A DNA stretch of 64,000 nucleotides from Helicobacter_B zhangjianzhongii (GTDB lineage: Bacteria > Campylobacterota > Campylobacteria > Campylobacterales > Helicobacteraceae), in the NCBI RefSeq assembly GCF_030249855.1, contig NZ_JANURN010000006.1, positions 62,001-126,000 on the forward strand. Direction: 5' to 3'. Position 1 is the first letter of the stretch. The number at the start of each line of letters is the position of its first letter. Under the pieces are notes generated by a model that searched no databases, was not told the DNA's origin, and was given only the letters and a program-made list of their open reading frames with translations. Below are positions 26,388-35,982 of this stretch, piece by piece. Made by a program: the position numbers and the translations under genes.

Positions 26388-27371
26388 ATGGCGAGCATTT
26401 TTAATACTGCCACTGAAGCATTGCAATCAATTGCATCATCGCAAAATGCAGAAGTAGATGTATGGAAGCAGCGTTTTAAAAAGATTTTTGATACAGAAAA
26501 TGAGTCAGAATCTACTCAAAAAAAGGTAATGAAAGAGATTTTAGATGAGCTTGATATACCTCTAAATATTCTTATCATAGGTGGCACAGGCGTTGGTAAA
26601 AGCTCGACAATCAATGCAATTTATGGAGGAAATCGTGTCAAAATCGGCACAAATCCAAATCCACAAACACAAGAGATAGAGCAGTGCAAAATAAGCAAAA
26701 ATATCACCCTTTATGACTCGCCCGGGCTTGGGGAGACAAAAGATAAAGATACGGCACATAGGCGCAAAATTGACGCATTATTAAGCGAAACAGATTCAAA
26801 TGGTTTTGCCAAAATTGATTTGGTGCTTGTGGTTGTCAATGCAACGGTAAAGGGGCTTGGAGAAGAATATCAAATGATTGATTATCTCATTAAAAAGCTA
26901 GGTGATACTAAGCGTATTTTGATAGCTCTTAATAAATGCGATTGTGTTGTAAGTGAGCGGTATTTTGATAGAGCAAATAACAAATTGGGCAAAGAGCAAG
27001 AAGAGTATTTAGCAAAGCAAGTAGCAGATTTAAGAAAACGCATTAAAGAAAGCACTGGATTGGAGCTGACAGAGAATGATGTAGTGTGTTATAGTGCTGG
27101 ATTTTATGATGAAAATACACAAAAGCAAGATGAGCCATATAATATTATGAGACTTGAAGAAAGCATTATAAGCAAGCTTCCAAAGCAAAAGCGTATTGTG
27201 CAACAAGTCGAAGAGAGTGCATATATCACAAACCACAATAAAGAAGGGTCATTTTGGGAGAGCGCAGTGGAGTTTGTTGAGACAGCGGTTGATATACTGC
27301 CATTGCCAGCCACAATAAAGACAATTGCAAAAGCAGGGCTAAAAGCATTAAAATCTTGGCTTTTTAAATAG
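26388..27371 (+). CDS. Era/YfjP-like GTPase
   Basis: The 327-residue protein has a complete GTPase core: G1 IIGGTGVGKSSTINAIY (about residues 62-78), a Thr-rich G2 region (GTNPNPQTQEI), G3 DSPGLGETK and G4 ALNKCDCV. A helical N-terminal extension (about 55 residues) and a C-terminal amphipathic stretch (LPATIKTIAKAGLKALKSWLFK) surround it. Such stand-alone GTPases (YeeP/YfjP, 50S-binding GTPase superfamily) often sit in accessory regions; their roles are poorly known. Codon and base use look more AT-rich than in neighbours, suggesting acquisition. A good ribosome site (AAGGAG) precedes the ATG, and a T20 tract lies in the upstream region. Confidence 0.75.
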   Translation: MASIFNTATEALQSIASSQNAEVDVWKQRFKKIFDTENESESTQKKVMKEILDELDIPLNILIIGGTGVGKSSTINAIYGGNRVKIGTNPNPQTQEIEQCKISKNITLYDSPGLGETKDKDTAHRRKIDALLSETDSNGFAKIDLVLVVVNATVKGLGEEYQMIDYLIKKLGDTKRILIALNKCDCVVSERYFDRANNKLGKEQEEYLAKQVADLRKRIKESTGLELTENDVVCYSAGFYDENTQKQDEPYNIMRLEESIISKLPKQKRIVQQVEESAYITNHNKEGSFWESAVEFVETAVDILPLPATIKTIAKAGLKALKSWLFK

Positions 27372-27483
27372 CTTGCTACTTTGGCTTGTGAAAGCAAGCC
27401 AGTATAGCTTAATACTTACTCCATACCACATATACCACTTAACTTATGCTAGAATCCACTTTTTAATTTTCTAAGGAGTTTCA

Positions 27484-28422
27484 ATGCTAAACAAAAAGAT
27501 TCTAGTAACTGGAGGGGCTGGGTTTTTAGGCTCACATTTATGTGAAAGGCTGCTTGATCGCGGTGATGAAGTGCTGTGCGTGGATAATCTTTTCACCGGC
27601 ACAAAGCAAAATATTATGCACCTTTTGCAAAATCCTAGATTTGAATTTATGCGACACGATGTAACTTTTCCGTTGTATGTGGAGGTTGATGAGATTTATA
27701 ACCTCGCTTGTCCAGCAAGCCCGGTGCATTATCAGTTTGACCCTGTGCAAACGACTAAGACTTCCGTAATGGGGGCAATCAATATGCTAGGGCTTGCTAA
27801 ACGCGTGAAAGCTAAGATCTTGCAGGCTTCTACAAGCGAAGTCTATGGCGATCCTGAAATCCACCCGCAAGTAGAATCTTATAAAGGCTCTGTCAATCCT
27901 ATCGGCATAAGGGCGTGCTATGACGAGGGCAAGAGATGTGCGGAGACGCTCTTTTTTGACTATCAAAGGCAGCATAACCTAAACATTAAAGTAATGCGAA
28001 TTTTTAATACCTATGGTCCCAGAATGCACCCAAATGATGGGCGTGTGGTGAGTAACTTTATCATTCAGGCTTTGCGTGGGGAGGACATTACCATTTATGG
28101 TGATGGAAGCCAGACACGGAGCTTTTGCTATGTAGATGATTTAATTGATGGAATGATTGCTCTTATGGATAGCAAAGATGGATTCTATGGACCGGTAAAT
28201 ATCGGCAATCCACACGAATTTAGTATGCTAGAGCTTGCCAAAAATGTGCTTGAGCTTACAGATTCTACATCAAAGCTTGTATTTTTACCCCTGCCACAAG
28301 ATGACCCAAAGCAACGACAACCAGACATAACCCTAGCCAAAAAAGAGCTAAATTTTAGCCCAAAAGTGCAGCTAAGAGAGGGGTTAGAAAAGACGATAGC
28401 ATACTTCAAAGGATTACAATAG
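27484..28422 (+). CDS. UDP-glucuronate decarboxylase-like SDR (UDP-xylose synthase)
   Basis: The 312-residue extended SDR has the NAD-binding motif GGAGFLGSHLCERLL, the catalytic S-x(n)-Y-x-x-x-K as TSEVYGDP and CYDEGKRCAE, and the decarboxylase-type segments NLACPASPVHYQ, GIRACYDEGKR and MRIFNTYGPRMHPNDGRVVSNFI. These fit UXS, which converts UDP-glucuronate to UDP-xylose, better than a plain 4-epimerase. The product would supply a pentose for a surface polysaccharide, possibly made by the cluster at 46.6-57.1 kb. It ends in a 1-nt overlap with the GTG start of lepA. Confidence 0.85.
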   Translation: MLNKKILVTGGAGFLGSHLCERLLDRGDEVLCVDNLFTGTKQNIMHLLQNPRFEFMRHDVTFPLYVEVDEIYNLACPASPVHYQFDPVQTTKTSVMGAINMLGLAKRVKAKILQASTSEVYGDPEIHPQVESYKGSVNPIGIRACYDEGKRCAETLFFDYQRQHNLNIKVMRIFNTYGPRMHPNDGRVVSNFIIQALRGEDITIYGDGSQTRSFCYVDDLIDGMIALMDSKDGFYGPVNIGNPHEFSMLELAKNVLELTDSTSKLVFLPLPQDDPKQRQPDITLAKKELNFSPKVQLREGLEKTIAYFKGLQ

Positions 28423-30215
28423 TGCAGCAATTTATCCGCAATTTTTCTATAATAGCCCACATTGATCACGGCAAATCCACGCTCGCAGATAGGATTATCC
28501 AAGAGTGTGGGGCAGTGAGCGAGCGCGAGATGACCGCGCAAATTATGGACACTATGGATATAGAAAAGGAGCGTGGGATCACTATCAAAGCCCAATCTGT
28601 GCGCTTGCGCTATGTCTATCAAGGACAGGAATATATCCTAAATCTCATCGACACGCCCGGGCATGTGGATTTCAGCTATGAAGTCTCGCGCTCTCTTAGC
28701 TCCTGTGAGGGGGCATTGCTAGTGGTTGATGCCACGCAAGGCGTAGAAGCTCAAACCATTGCCAATGTCTATATCGCACTTGATAATAACCTAGAAATCA
28801 TCCCAGTGATAAACAAAATCGATCTCCCAGCAGCCGATGTGCCAAAGGTGTGTAGCGAGATTGAAGAAAGCATAGGGCTTGAGTGCTCTAATGCCATAAG
28901 CGTGAGTGCCAAAAGCGGCATAGGCATAGCCGAGCTACTAGAATCCATTGTGCGTAAAATCCCTGCTCCAAGTGGCGAGCCAAACGCCCCTACAAAGGCT
29001 CTCATCTATGATAGCTGGTTTGACAACTACCTAGGCGCGCTAGCTCTCGTGCGGCTAAAGGACGGCAGCCTAACAAAAGGGCAGAGCGTGCTTGTGATGA
29101 GTAGCCAAAAGTCCTATGAAATCCTAGGGCTTTACTACCCTCACCCCGTGCAGAAAATCCCCACCAATCGCATTGAGTGCGGCGAGATAGGGATCATCTC
29201 GCTTGGGGTAAAGTCCCTAACCGATCTAGCAGTAGGCGATACGATCACTGATGCGCAAACGCCCATAAGTGAGCCAATAGAGGGCTTTAAACCTGCCAAG
29301 CCCTTTGTCTTTGCTGGAATCTATCCCATTGAGACAGATAAATTTGAAGAGCTGCGCGAAGCATTGAAAAAGCTCAAGCTCAATGACTCTGCTCTAAGCT
29401 TTGAGCCAGAGACTTCTGTGGCATTAGGCTATGGATTTCGCGTGGGGTTTTTGGGGCTTTTGCATATGGAGGTGGTCAAAGAGCGGTTGGAGAGGGAGTT
29501 TGGGCTAAGTCTCATCGCCACAGCACCCACGGTTGTCTATGAAGTCTATCTCACTGATGGCTCTATGATAGAAGTGCAAAATCCAAGCGAGCTACCAGAG
29601 GTGCAGAAAATTGATCACATCAAAGAGCCCTATGTCCGCGCTAGTATCATCACGCCAAGTGAGTTTGTGGGCAATATCATCACGCTTTTAGCAAATCGCC
29701 GTGGTGTGCAGGAGAAAATGGACTACATCACGCAAGATCGCGTGCTGCTAGAATACGCGCTGCCTAGCAATGAGATTGTAATGGACTTTTATGACAAGCT
29801 AAAATCCTGCACAAAAGGCTATGCGAGCTTTGATTATGAGCCTATCGAGTATCGAAGTGGGGATTTGGTGCGGCTTGATATACGCGTAGCAGGCGAGATT
29901 GTCGATGCGCTCTCAATCATTGTGGAAAAATCCAAAGCCTATGAAAAGGGGCGAGCATTAGTGGAGTCTATGAAAGATCTTATCCCGCGCCAGCTCTTTG
30001 AAGTAGCGATCCAAGCGAGCATTGGCTCAAAGATTATCGCGCGAGAGAGTGTACGATCTGTGGGCAAAAATGTAACTGCTAAATGCTATGGCGGAGATAT
30101 AACAAGGAAGCGCAAGCTCCTAGAGAAGCAAAAAGAGGGCAAAAAGCGGCTAAAGTCTATTGGCAAGGTTGATCTACCACAAGAAGCATTTCTCGCAGTG
30201 CTAAAGATTGATTAG
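28422..30215 (+). CDS. lepA: Elongation factor 4 (LepA)
   Basis: EF4 is a translational GTPase linked to back-translocation or ribosome biogenesis. The 597-residue protein has G1 AHIDHGKSTLADR, G2 RGITIK, G3 DTPGHVDF, G4 NKIDLP, the VGFLGLLHMEVVKERLEREF segment and the LepA-specific C-terminal domain (AKCYGGDITRKRKLLEKQKEGKKRLK). It begins with GTG directly at the stop of the sugar-nucleotide gene (TAGTG). Confidence 0.97.
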   Translation: MQQFIRNFSIIAHIDHGKSTLADRIIQECGAVSEREMTAQIMDTMDIEKERGITIKAQSVRLRYVYQGQEYILNLIDTPGHVDFSYEVSRSLSSCEGALLVVDATQGVEAQTIANVYIALDNNLEIIPVINKIDLPAADVPKVCSEIEESIGLECSNAISVSAKSGIGIAELLESIVRKIPAPSGEPNAPTKALIYDSWFDNYLGALALVRLKDGSLTKGQSVLVMSSQKSYEILGLYYPHPVQKIPTNRIECGEIGIISLGVKSLTDLAVGDTITDAQTPISEPIEGFKPAKPFVFAGIYPIETDKFEELREALKKLKLNDSALSFEPETSVALGYGFRVGFLGLLHMEVVKERLEREFGLSLIATAPTVVYEVYLTDGSMIEVQNPSELPEVQKIDHIKEPYVRASIITPSEFVGNIITLLANRRGVQEKMDYITQDRVLLEYALPSNEIVMDFYDKLKSCTKGYASFDYEPIEYRSGDLVRLDIRVAGEIVDALSIIVEKSKAYEKGRALVESMKDLIPRQLFEVAIQASIGSKIIARESVRSVGKNVTAKCYGGDITRKRKLLEKQKEGKKRLKSIGKVDLPQEAFLAVLKID

Positions 30216-30250
30216 AAATATAATACCTGCAAAGTAGAAGTTGTATAAAA

Positions 30251-30611
30251 TGGTGGAGTCGTGGGGAGTTGAACCCCAGTCCAAAATCCGCTACCGCAAG
30301 AGACTCGACATGTTTAAGGGCTAAGGTTTTTGGATTCTCGCACAAAAAGACCTTAAACTTATTTGTGCAAAAAGCTCAATCTTTCCCTAGAAGTCGAGCA
30401 ACATCTAGGGGCAACTAGCAAGGGTAACGATTATAAAAGCACGCTAGTCTTGCTTAAATAATCGGCTCCGAAATTAGTTAGGCTTATGCTGCTTTTGCGT
30501 AAGCTGGAGCGAAAGTTGCATTGTTTGCGTTTATTTGTGTGGCAGTTTTACGGCTTACCGAGCCGACATGCACTCAAGGGATACGAATCCTGTCGAAGCC
30601 AAATCGACCCC
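30251..30611 (-). ncRNA. ssrA: Transfer-messenger RNA
   Basis: tmRNA rescues stalled ribosomes and tags the nascent peptide. On the minus strand the RNA begins GGGGTCGATTTGGCTTCGAC and ends with a T-arm (GGGTTCAACTCCC) and CTCCACCA at 30251. The open tag frame reads ANNATFAPAYAKAA followed by TAA, close to the Campylobacter tag. Pseudoknot-like stems lie between tag and 3' end. The promoter is probably the TAAAAT at about 30622-30627, next to a 10-mer repeat copy (30631). Confidence 0.95.
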
Positions 30612-30650
30612 ATAGGCGCGAATTTTAACAAGTGGATTCTAAGATTTGAC

Positions 30651-31679
30651 TTAAGATTTTTGCTCTAGTTCGATCCATTTTTGTGCGATACGCACGGCAT
30701 TGGTAGCTGCTCCTACGCGGATTTGATCAGCTACGCACCATAAATGTAATATCGTGTCATCAAAATTATCCTTGCGGATTCTACCTACATAGGTGTGATT
30801 TGTATCTGTGGCAATAGATGGCATAGGATAAGAATGTGTGCTAGGATCATCTAAGACAATGATGTTTGGTGCAGATTCTAGAATCTCTTTTGCTATTTTG
30901 CCATCAACTTTTTGGGTAAATCTTATGGTGATAGATTCGCTATGACTGCGTAAAACAGGCACGCGCACACAAGTGGCACTGATAGGAAAATCTGCGTGCA
31001 TAATCTTGTGCGTTTCTTTAATCATTTTCATTTCTTCTTTTGTGTAGTCATTATCTAAAAAGACATCGATATGAGGGATTGCATTAAGGGCTAGGCGATG
31101 GGCAAACACTTCTGGCACACAGGATTCTAGCTCAAAGGAAAAGAACTTTTGCATTTGCACAATTAGCTCTTCCATACCGCGCTTGCCTGCCCCGCTTGCG
31201 GCTTGATAAGTGCTTACATCTACTCTTTTTATGCCAAATGCCTTATGTAGTGGTGCTAGCACTTGCACCATTTGGATTGTGGAGCAGTTGGGATTGGCGA
31301 TGATATTGCGTGGAGCGTGGGCGATGTCATTGGGATTGACTTCTGGGACAACCAAAGGCACATCATCACACATACGGAAAAAGCTTGTATTATCAATCAC
31401 AAGTGCGCCAGAAGCAGCAGCAATATCGGCAAATCGCTCGCTCACACTGCCGCCAGCAGAGAAAAATGCTATATCTATCTTGTGTTTGTTAAACACTTCA
31501 TCATCAGTAGCTAGCACAGGCACTTCTTTGCCACAAATCTCTACAGATTTGCCTAGGCTATTAGCACTAGCAAGTGGCAGGATCGATGCTACCGGAAATT
31601 GCTCCTCTTCTAGTATGTTGATGATTTCTTCACCCACTGCACCAGTAGCACCTACAATGGCGATAGTGTAGTTTTTCAT
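30651..31679 (-). CDS. asd: Aspartate-semialdehyde dehydrogenase
   Basis: Asd reduces aspartyl phosphate to the semialdehyde, the branch point to lysine/diaminopimelate, threonine and methionine. The 342-residue protein has the NADP motif VGATGAVGEEIINIL, the catalytic cysteine in NPNCSTIQMV, the QAASGAGKRGMEEL segment and RVPVLRSHSESI. Its stop is 40 bp from the ssrA 5' end in the same direction. It is preceded by nspC on the same strand with a 15-bp gap and a ribosome site. Confidence 0.96.
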   Translation of the reverse strand: MKNYTIAIVGATGAVGEEIINILEEEQFPVASILPLASANSLGKSVEICGKEVPVLATDDEVFNKHKIDIAFFSAGGSVSERFADIAAASGALVIDNTSFFRMCDDVPLVVPEVNPNDIAHAPRNIIANPNCSTIQMVQVLAPLHKAFGIKRVDVSTYQAASGAGKRGMEELIVQMQKFFSFELESCVPEVFAHRLALNAIPHIDVFLDNDYTKEEMKMIKETHKIMHADFPISATCVRVPVLRSHSESITIRFTQKVDGKIAKEILESAPNIIVLDDPSTHSYPMPSIATDTNHTYVGRIRKDNFDDTILHLWCVADQIRVGAATNAVRIAQKWIELEQKS

Positions 31680-31694
31680 TTATCTCTCCTTGCT

Positions 31695-32918
31695 TTAATT
31701 GCGCTCTTTATAATCTGTATAGGTAAAAGATTTCAATAGGCTAAAGCGATTGTTTTCTATGACACCAAGGCTAGGGAGTGGCACGCCGTTAAAAGTTGTG
31801 TTTTTGACAATAGTGTAATGCAGCATATCAAAAAACAGGATTCTATCGCCAACACACAAGGGCGTATCAAAGCTAAAATCTCCAATCACATCGCCAGAGA
31901 GGCAAGTAGGACCACCGAAGCGATAGTGATATGCACCTTGCATCTCGCCTAAATCTTGCTCAAGCATAGCGTTTTCTTTGCTGATTTTGGCACATTGTGG
32001 GCGATAGGGCATTTCTAGGCAATCAGGCATATGTGCAGATGCACTCACATCTAAAATCGCAATAGATCCGCTATTTTCCACAATATCCACGACTTCTGCA
32101 AGCAAGAATCCACACTGCCAGCCAACCGCTTCACCGGGCTCTAAGAAGACCTTAATTTGATTATGTCTTTGGCGGAAGTTTTTTATGAGCGTGATGAGAT
32201 GGTGTGTGTCATAATCTGCCCTAGTGATATGATGACCACCACCGAAGTTTATCCACTGCATTTGTGGGATATATGTGCCAAAATGCTTCTCTATATGCTC
32301 TAGTGTGCGCTCTAGCGCATAGGAGTCTTGCTCGCAATGTGTGTGAAAGTGTAGCCCACAAATATCGGCAAGACCATAGGATTCTACACCTTTTTGAAAC
32401 TCATCTGGTGTGATGCCAAGTCTGCTTTGTGGAGCGCAAGGATTATAGATAGGTGGGGTTACTTCACTATAAAGCGGATTGACACGCAAGCCCATTGAAA
32501 TGGGTGATAGCCCAAGGGATTGTAATTGTTTGTTTTTTTCTTGGATAGTTGGTTTAAATTTTTGATATTGTGCAAAAGAGTTAAAAATAATGTGCGTGGC
32601 TATGGGAAGTAGGGCGGCAATTTCTTGTGGCTTAAAAGCTGGGGAAAACACACATACTTCTTTTTGGCTCTCTCTGCCACCTATTTCTTCAAATCCAAGC
32701 CTTGCTTCATAGATTCCACTTGCAGCACTACCGCTTAAAACTTGGCGCACATTGTGGAATCTCCGCCAAAAGGCATAGCCTTTAAGCGCGAGTAGAATCT
32801 TTGCGCCACTTTCTTTTTGGATTGTATCAAGTATGGCGAGATTAGAATCCAGTTTTGTGGATTCTAGGATATAGCTAGGCGATGGGATAGAGAAGTAGTC
32901 AATATGTGGATTTTGCAT
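31695..32918 (-). CDS. nspC: Carboxynorspermidine decarboxylase
   Basis: NspC is a PLP-dependent decarboxylase of the alanine-racemase fold making (nor)spermidine from the carboxy form. The 407-residue protein has the PLP-lysine segment KILLALKGYAFWRRF, GLHFHTHCEQ, WINFGGGHHIT, the FLEPGEAVGW motif and RFGGPTCLSGDVIGDF. It begins in a TAATG overlap with cheV, an arrangement shared with H. pylori. Confidence 0.93.
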   Translation of the reverse strand: MQNPHIDYFSIPSPSYILESTKLDSNLAILDTIQKESGAKILLALKGYAFWRRFHNVRQVLSGSAASGIYEARLGFEEIGGRESQKEVCVFSPAFKPQEIAALLPIATHIIFNSFAQYQKFKPTIQEKNKQLQSLGLSPISMGLRVNPLYSEVTPPIYNPCAPQSRLGITPDEFQKGVESYGLADICGLHFHTHCEQDSYALERTLEHIEKHFGTYIPQMQWINFGGGHHITRADYDTHHLITLIKNFRQRHNQIKVFLEPGEAVGWQCGFLLAEVVDIVENSGSIAILDVSASAHMPDCLEMPYRPQCAKISKENAMLEQDLGEMQGAYHYRFGGPTCLSGDVIGDFSFDTPLCVGDRILFFDMLHYTIVKNTTFNGVPLPSLGVIENNRFSLLKSFTYTDYKERN

Positions 32919-33874
32919 TATTTGATCATAAAATTTTTGATAACGCGTTCTACATCAAGCGGATTGGATTTGGATATGAAATCATTTGCCTTAAGAGACA
33001 TTGCCATTTCTTCGTTGCTGCTACCACTCATTGATGAATTGACAACAATAGGGATATGTGCTGTTTGTGCGTTTGCTTTGACTTGTTTAATCACCTCAAA
33101 GCCGCTTGCCTCTGGCATTTCCAAGTCGGTGATGATAAGCCCTATATCATTGACATTTGTAGTAGGAGCAAAGAGATGATCAAGCAATCTCTTGCCGTTT
33201 AAGAAATCGTGATGAGTTACGCCAATGCGATCAAGGATAATGCGCATTGTTTTTAGCACGCTTGGGCTATCATCAGCAAGCAAGACTTCTTTGTTGGTGT
33301 GGATACGAGAGATTTTCTGCAAGTCTTCTTCCTTTTCTTTCTCTATCCAAGGGAAAACATCAACAAGCATTTTTTCTATATCGACAACTTGCACCAAGCG
33401 TCCATCAAAATAGCGCGTGCGGCTTACTAGCTTGCTAGTAGGGTTGCTGCCTACTGATCCGGTGCTTTGCTCTATCTCTGTCCATTTTTTGCTTAAGATT
33501 CTATCTGCTTCATACACGCGCACGCCAATTGTCCAGCGAGAAAACTCACAAATCATCACAATATCATCGCTGCCATCTTGCTGGATTTTATAGGGGCGCA
33601 GATCTTTAGTTTTATTTGCACTATCATAGAAAAACCACTTGCGCATATCAATAAGTGGGATAGTAAGCTCGCGGATCGTGATCAGCCCTTCTACAAGAGA
33701 GCTTGGCTCGTGGCTTACGATTGTGATGACACCGCGATATTTTACGACTTCACGGATTTTAAAAACATTTACCGCATAGAGATCTTTGCCTTTTTCAAGG
33801 CGGAAGCATAAAAGCTGGAGTTCGTTATTTTTATGGAGATTGGTAACCTGATCGACTTGAGATAGATTTGACAT
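32918..33874 (-). CDS. cheV: Chemotaxis coupling protein CheV
   Basis: CheV couples chemoreceptors to CheA, with tuning by phosphorylation. The 318-residue protein has a CheW-like domain (about 1-165; FKIREVVKYRGVITIV, VEGLITIRELTIPLIDM) and a receiver domain (about 190-315; LLADDSPSVLKTM, IITDLEMPEASGFEV with the phospho-Asp, VVNSSMSG, and the Lys in FISKS). The ATG at 33874 is preceded by AAAGGGA; an upstream TTG is less likely. It leads the cheV-nspC-asd run. Confidence 0.93.
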   Translation of the reverse strand: MSNLSQVDQVTNLHKNNELQLLCFRLEKGKDLYAVNVFKIREVVKYRGVITIVSHEPSSLVEGLITIRELTIPLIDMRKWFFYDSANKTKDLRPYKIQQDGSDDIVMICEFSRWTIGVRVYEADRILSKKWTEIEQSTGSVGSNPTSKLVSRTRYFDGRLVQVVDIEKMLVDVFPWIEKEKEEDLQKISRIHTNKEVLLADDSPSVLKTMRIILDRIGVTHHDFLNGKRLLDHLFAPTTNVNDIGLIITDLEMPEASGFEVIKQVKANAQTAHIPIVVNSSMSGSSNEEMAMSLKANDFISKSNPLDVERVIKNFMIK

Positions 33875-33931
33875 AAGCAATCCCTTTGAATTTTTTGGGC
33901 TATCATAGCATAAAAGCCCTTGATTATTGCA

Positions 33932-35137
33932 TTAAAATTGTTTCAAAAACGCCTTGAGATTCTTGGCTGCTTGGCGGATCCTTTTCTCATTTTCTATAAG
34001 GGCTATTCTTACATATCCTTCGCCTTTCTCACCAAAGCCAATCCCCGGACTCACTGCGATTTTTGCTTCTTGTAAGAGTCGCTTAGAAAATTCCATACTC
34101 CCCAAATGTTCGCATTGTTTGGGCAGAGCAGCCCATACAAACATACTTGCACGACTAGCTTGGATCTCCCAGCCTGCATCGCAAAATGTCTGCACAAGAA
34201 TATCCATACGCTTTTTGTAGGTATTAGTAATGTCTTTGACACATTGTTGTGAAGAATTTAGCGCGATTGTCGCGGCGACTTGCATAGGAGTGTAAATACC
34301 ATAATCAAGCCAGCTTTTTATCTTTTGCAATGCATCGACTATTTTGTCATTCCCCACGACAAAGCCCACGCGCCAGCCCGCCATATTGTAGCTTTTGCTT
34401 AGTGTATAAGTCTCTACAGCTACATCAATCGCGCCTTTAACTTCAAAGATAGAAGGCGTTTTGTAGCCATCAAAGCTTAGGTCCGCATACGCAATATCGC
34501 TAATGATATAAAATCGCTCTTGCCTTGCCATAGCGACTAATCGCTCATAAAAATCTTTATAGACAATGACTGCAGTGGGATTGTGTGGAAAATTGACAAC
34601 AACAAACTTCGGCTTTGGGATAGATTCTCTTAAAACACGCGTGAGATTATCAAAAAATGCTTCATAGCACAGCTCGCTTTTTTCGTTCCACTCTAGGGGG
34701 AAGCGAGCAACATTCGCGCCACTTAGGATAAAGGCATAGTAATGGATAGGGTAGGCTGGGTCTGGGACTATGGCTGTATCGCCCGGATTTGTGATTGCTT
34801 GCACAAGATGCACATAGCCTTCTTTGCTACCCATAGTGACGCACGCTTGTGTGTTTGGATCAAGATCTACGCCATATTTGCGCTTATACCAATCACAAAT
34901 TGCCACGCGTAGCTTAAAAATCCCCCTACTCACAGAGTAGCCGTGATTTTTGGGCTTTTGGGCGGCTTCGCAAAGTTTATTGACTATGTGTTGTGGAGTC
35001 GGTCCATCTGGATTGCCCATAGAAAAATCAATCACATCTTCGCCATTTTGGCGCATAGCAAGCTTGATTTCATTGATAGCGGCAAATACATATTTTGGCA
35101 GTCTTTTGATCTTGTCAAAAGTTATTTCATCAAACAT
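33932..35137 (-). CDS. Class I/II PLP aminotransferase (AlaC/AspB-like)
   Basis: The 401-residue fold-type I aminotransferase shows DFSMGNPDGPTPQHIV, the PDPAYPIHYYA segment, NFPHNPTAVI, the SDIAYADLSFDG motif and the PLP lysine in TLSKSYNMAGWRVGFVVG. This subgroup (annotated AlaC, AspB or LL-diaminopimelate aminotransferase-like) transfers amino groups to pyruvate or related keto acids; the exact substrate cannot be told. Next to asd and nspC, a role in aspartate-family metabolism would fit. A ribosome site (AAGGAG) precedes the ATG. Confidence 0.88.
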   Translation of the reverse strand: MFDEITFDKIKRLPKYVFAAINEIKLAMRQNGEDVIDFSMGNPDGPTPQHIVNKLCEAAQKPKNHGYSVSRGIFKLRVAICDWYKRKYGVDLDPNTQACVTMGSKEGYVHLVQAITNPGDTAIVPDPAYPIHYYAFILSGANVARFPLEWNEKSELCYEAFFDNLTRVLRESIPKPKFVVVNFPHNPTAVIVYKDFYERLVAMARQERFYIISDIAYADLSFDGYKTPSIFEVKGAIDVAVETYTLSKSYNMAGWRVGFVVGNDKIVDALQKIKSWLDYGIYTPMQVAATIALNSSQQCVKDITNTYKKRMDILVQTFCDAGWEIQASRASMFVWAALPKQCEHLGSMEFSKRLLQEAKIAVSPGIGFGEKGEGYVRIALIENEKRIRQAAKNLKAFLKQF

Positions 35138-35157
35138 AGTTTCTCCTTGGATTCTAC

Positions 35158-35982
35158 TTACGACCCTAGCTTGACTTCAATTTGCTTGATTAGGTCTGGA
35201 TTCTCCGCATCGGTTATCATTACAAATGCACTTGCAGAATCTAGCCGCAAACTCATTGAAGACTTTTGACTTCCCTCAATGATTGCTTGCGTGATTTCTA
35301 GATTTTTGTCATAGCATATAATGCGCGGAGTCCATTTGGGGCTTGCGGTGATTTGCAAGATACCTGATTGCGGGGTGTTAAGCCAATATTGTCCGCTTAC
35401 TTCCCGCAATGCTAGTGTGTTGTTTGGGGTTAGTGTCTTGGCATTAAATATTTGTAGATTCTGGGCTTGGACTGTATAGCTCCATTGATTGATGTCCTTG
35501 CGTGCAATGTCTTGCAAGAAGAATCCTCTTTTTTGTAATTCTCTATATAAAATGATTGGATCAAGGGCGTGCTCTGTGATAAGGGAGTATGATAGAAGTG
35601 ATTTGCCCTGCACTCTGCTAGCTTGTGAGACCATAAAATACGAATACCCCATAGATGAGAGTAGGCTATTTAGTGTGTAGCTTAGGGCGATGAGAGAGGA
35701 TTTTGACTCAAAGGATATTTGCAGCTCCATAGGCTGGGGAAACTTAAGCATCAATAAGCCGTTGTTCTTTAGCTCATAGATGATAGCACCGATATTTGGC
35801 GTGTTGTTTTCTAGGTAGAATTTTGCTTTGTTGGCAAATATTGTATCAATGAAGTTTTTGTTTTGTGTGTAGGTTGTCGTGCCGATAAGCTCTTGGATTT
35901 TAGTATCGATAACATCAGCATATATGAAGCCACTATAGACTAGGCAAAAAAGAGCGCAGATGAGCTTGTGTATAGCTCTCAT
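35158..35982 (-). CDS. Periplasmic protein of unknown function
   Basis: The 274-residue protein begins with a signal peptide (MRAIHKLICALFCLVYSGFIYA). The rest is soluble, mixed alpha/beta, with no family I recognise. The start overlaps the stop of the RodZ-like gene, so the two are translationally coupled, and an envelope-related role is a reasonable guess. It is followed by the aminotransferase gene after 20 bp. Confidence 0.6.
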   Translation of the reverse strand: MRAIHKLICALFCLVYSGFIYADVIDTKIQELIGTTTYTQNKNFIDTIFANKAKFYLENNTPNIGAIIYELKNNGLLMLKFPQPMELQISFESKSSLIALSYTLNSLLSSMGYSYFMVSQASRVQGKSLLSYSLITEHALDPIILYRELQKRGFFLQDIARKDINQWSYTVQAQNLQIFNAKTLTPNNTLALREVSGQYWLNTPQSGILQITASPKWTPRIICYDKNLEITQAIIEGSQKSSMSLRLDSASAFVMITDAENPDLIKQIEVKLGS

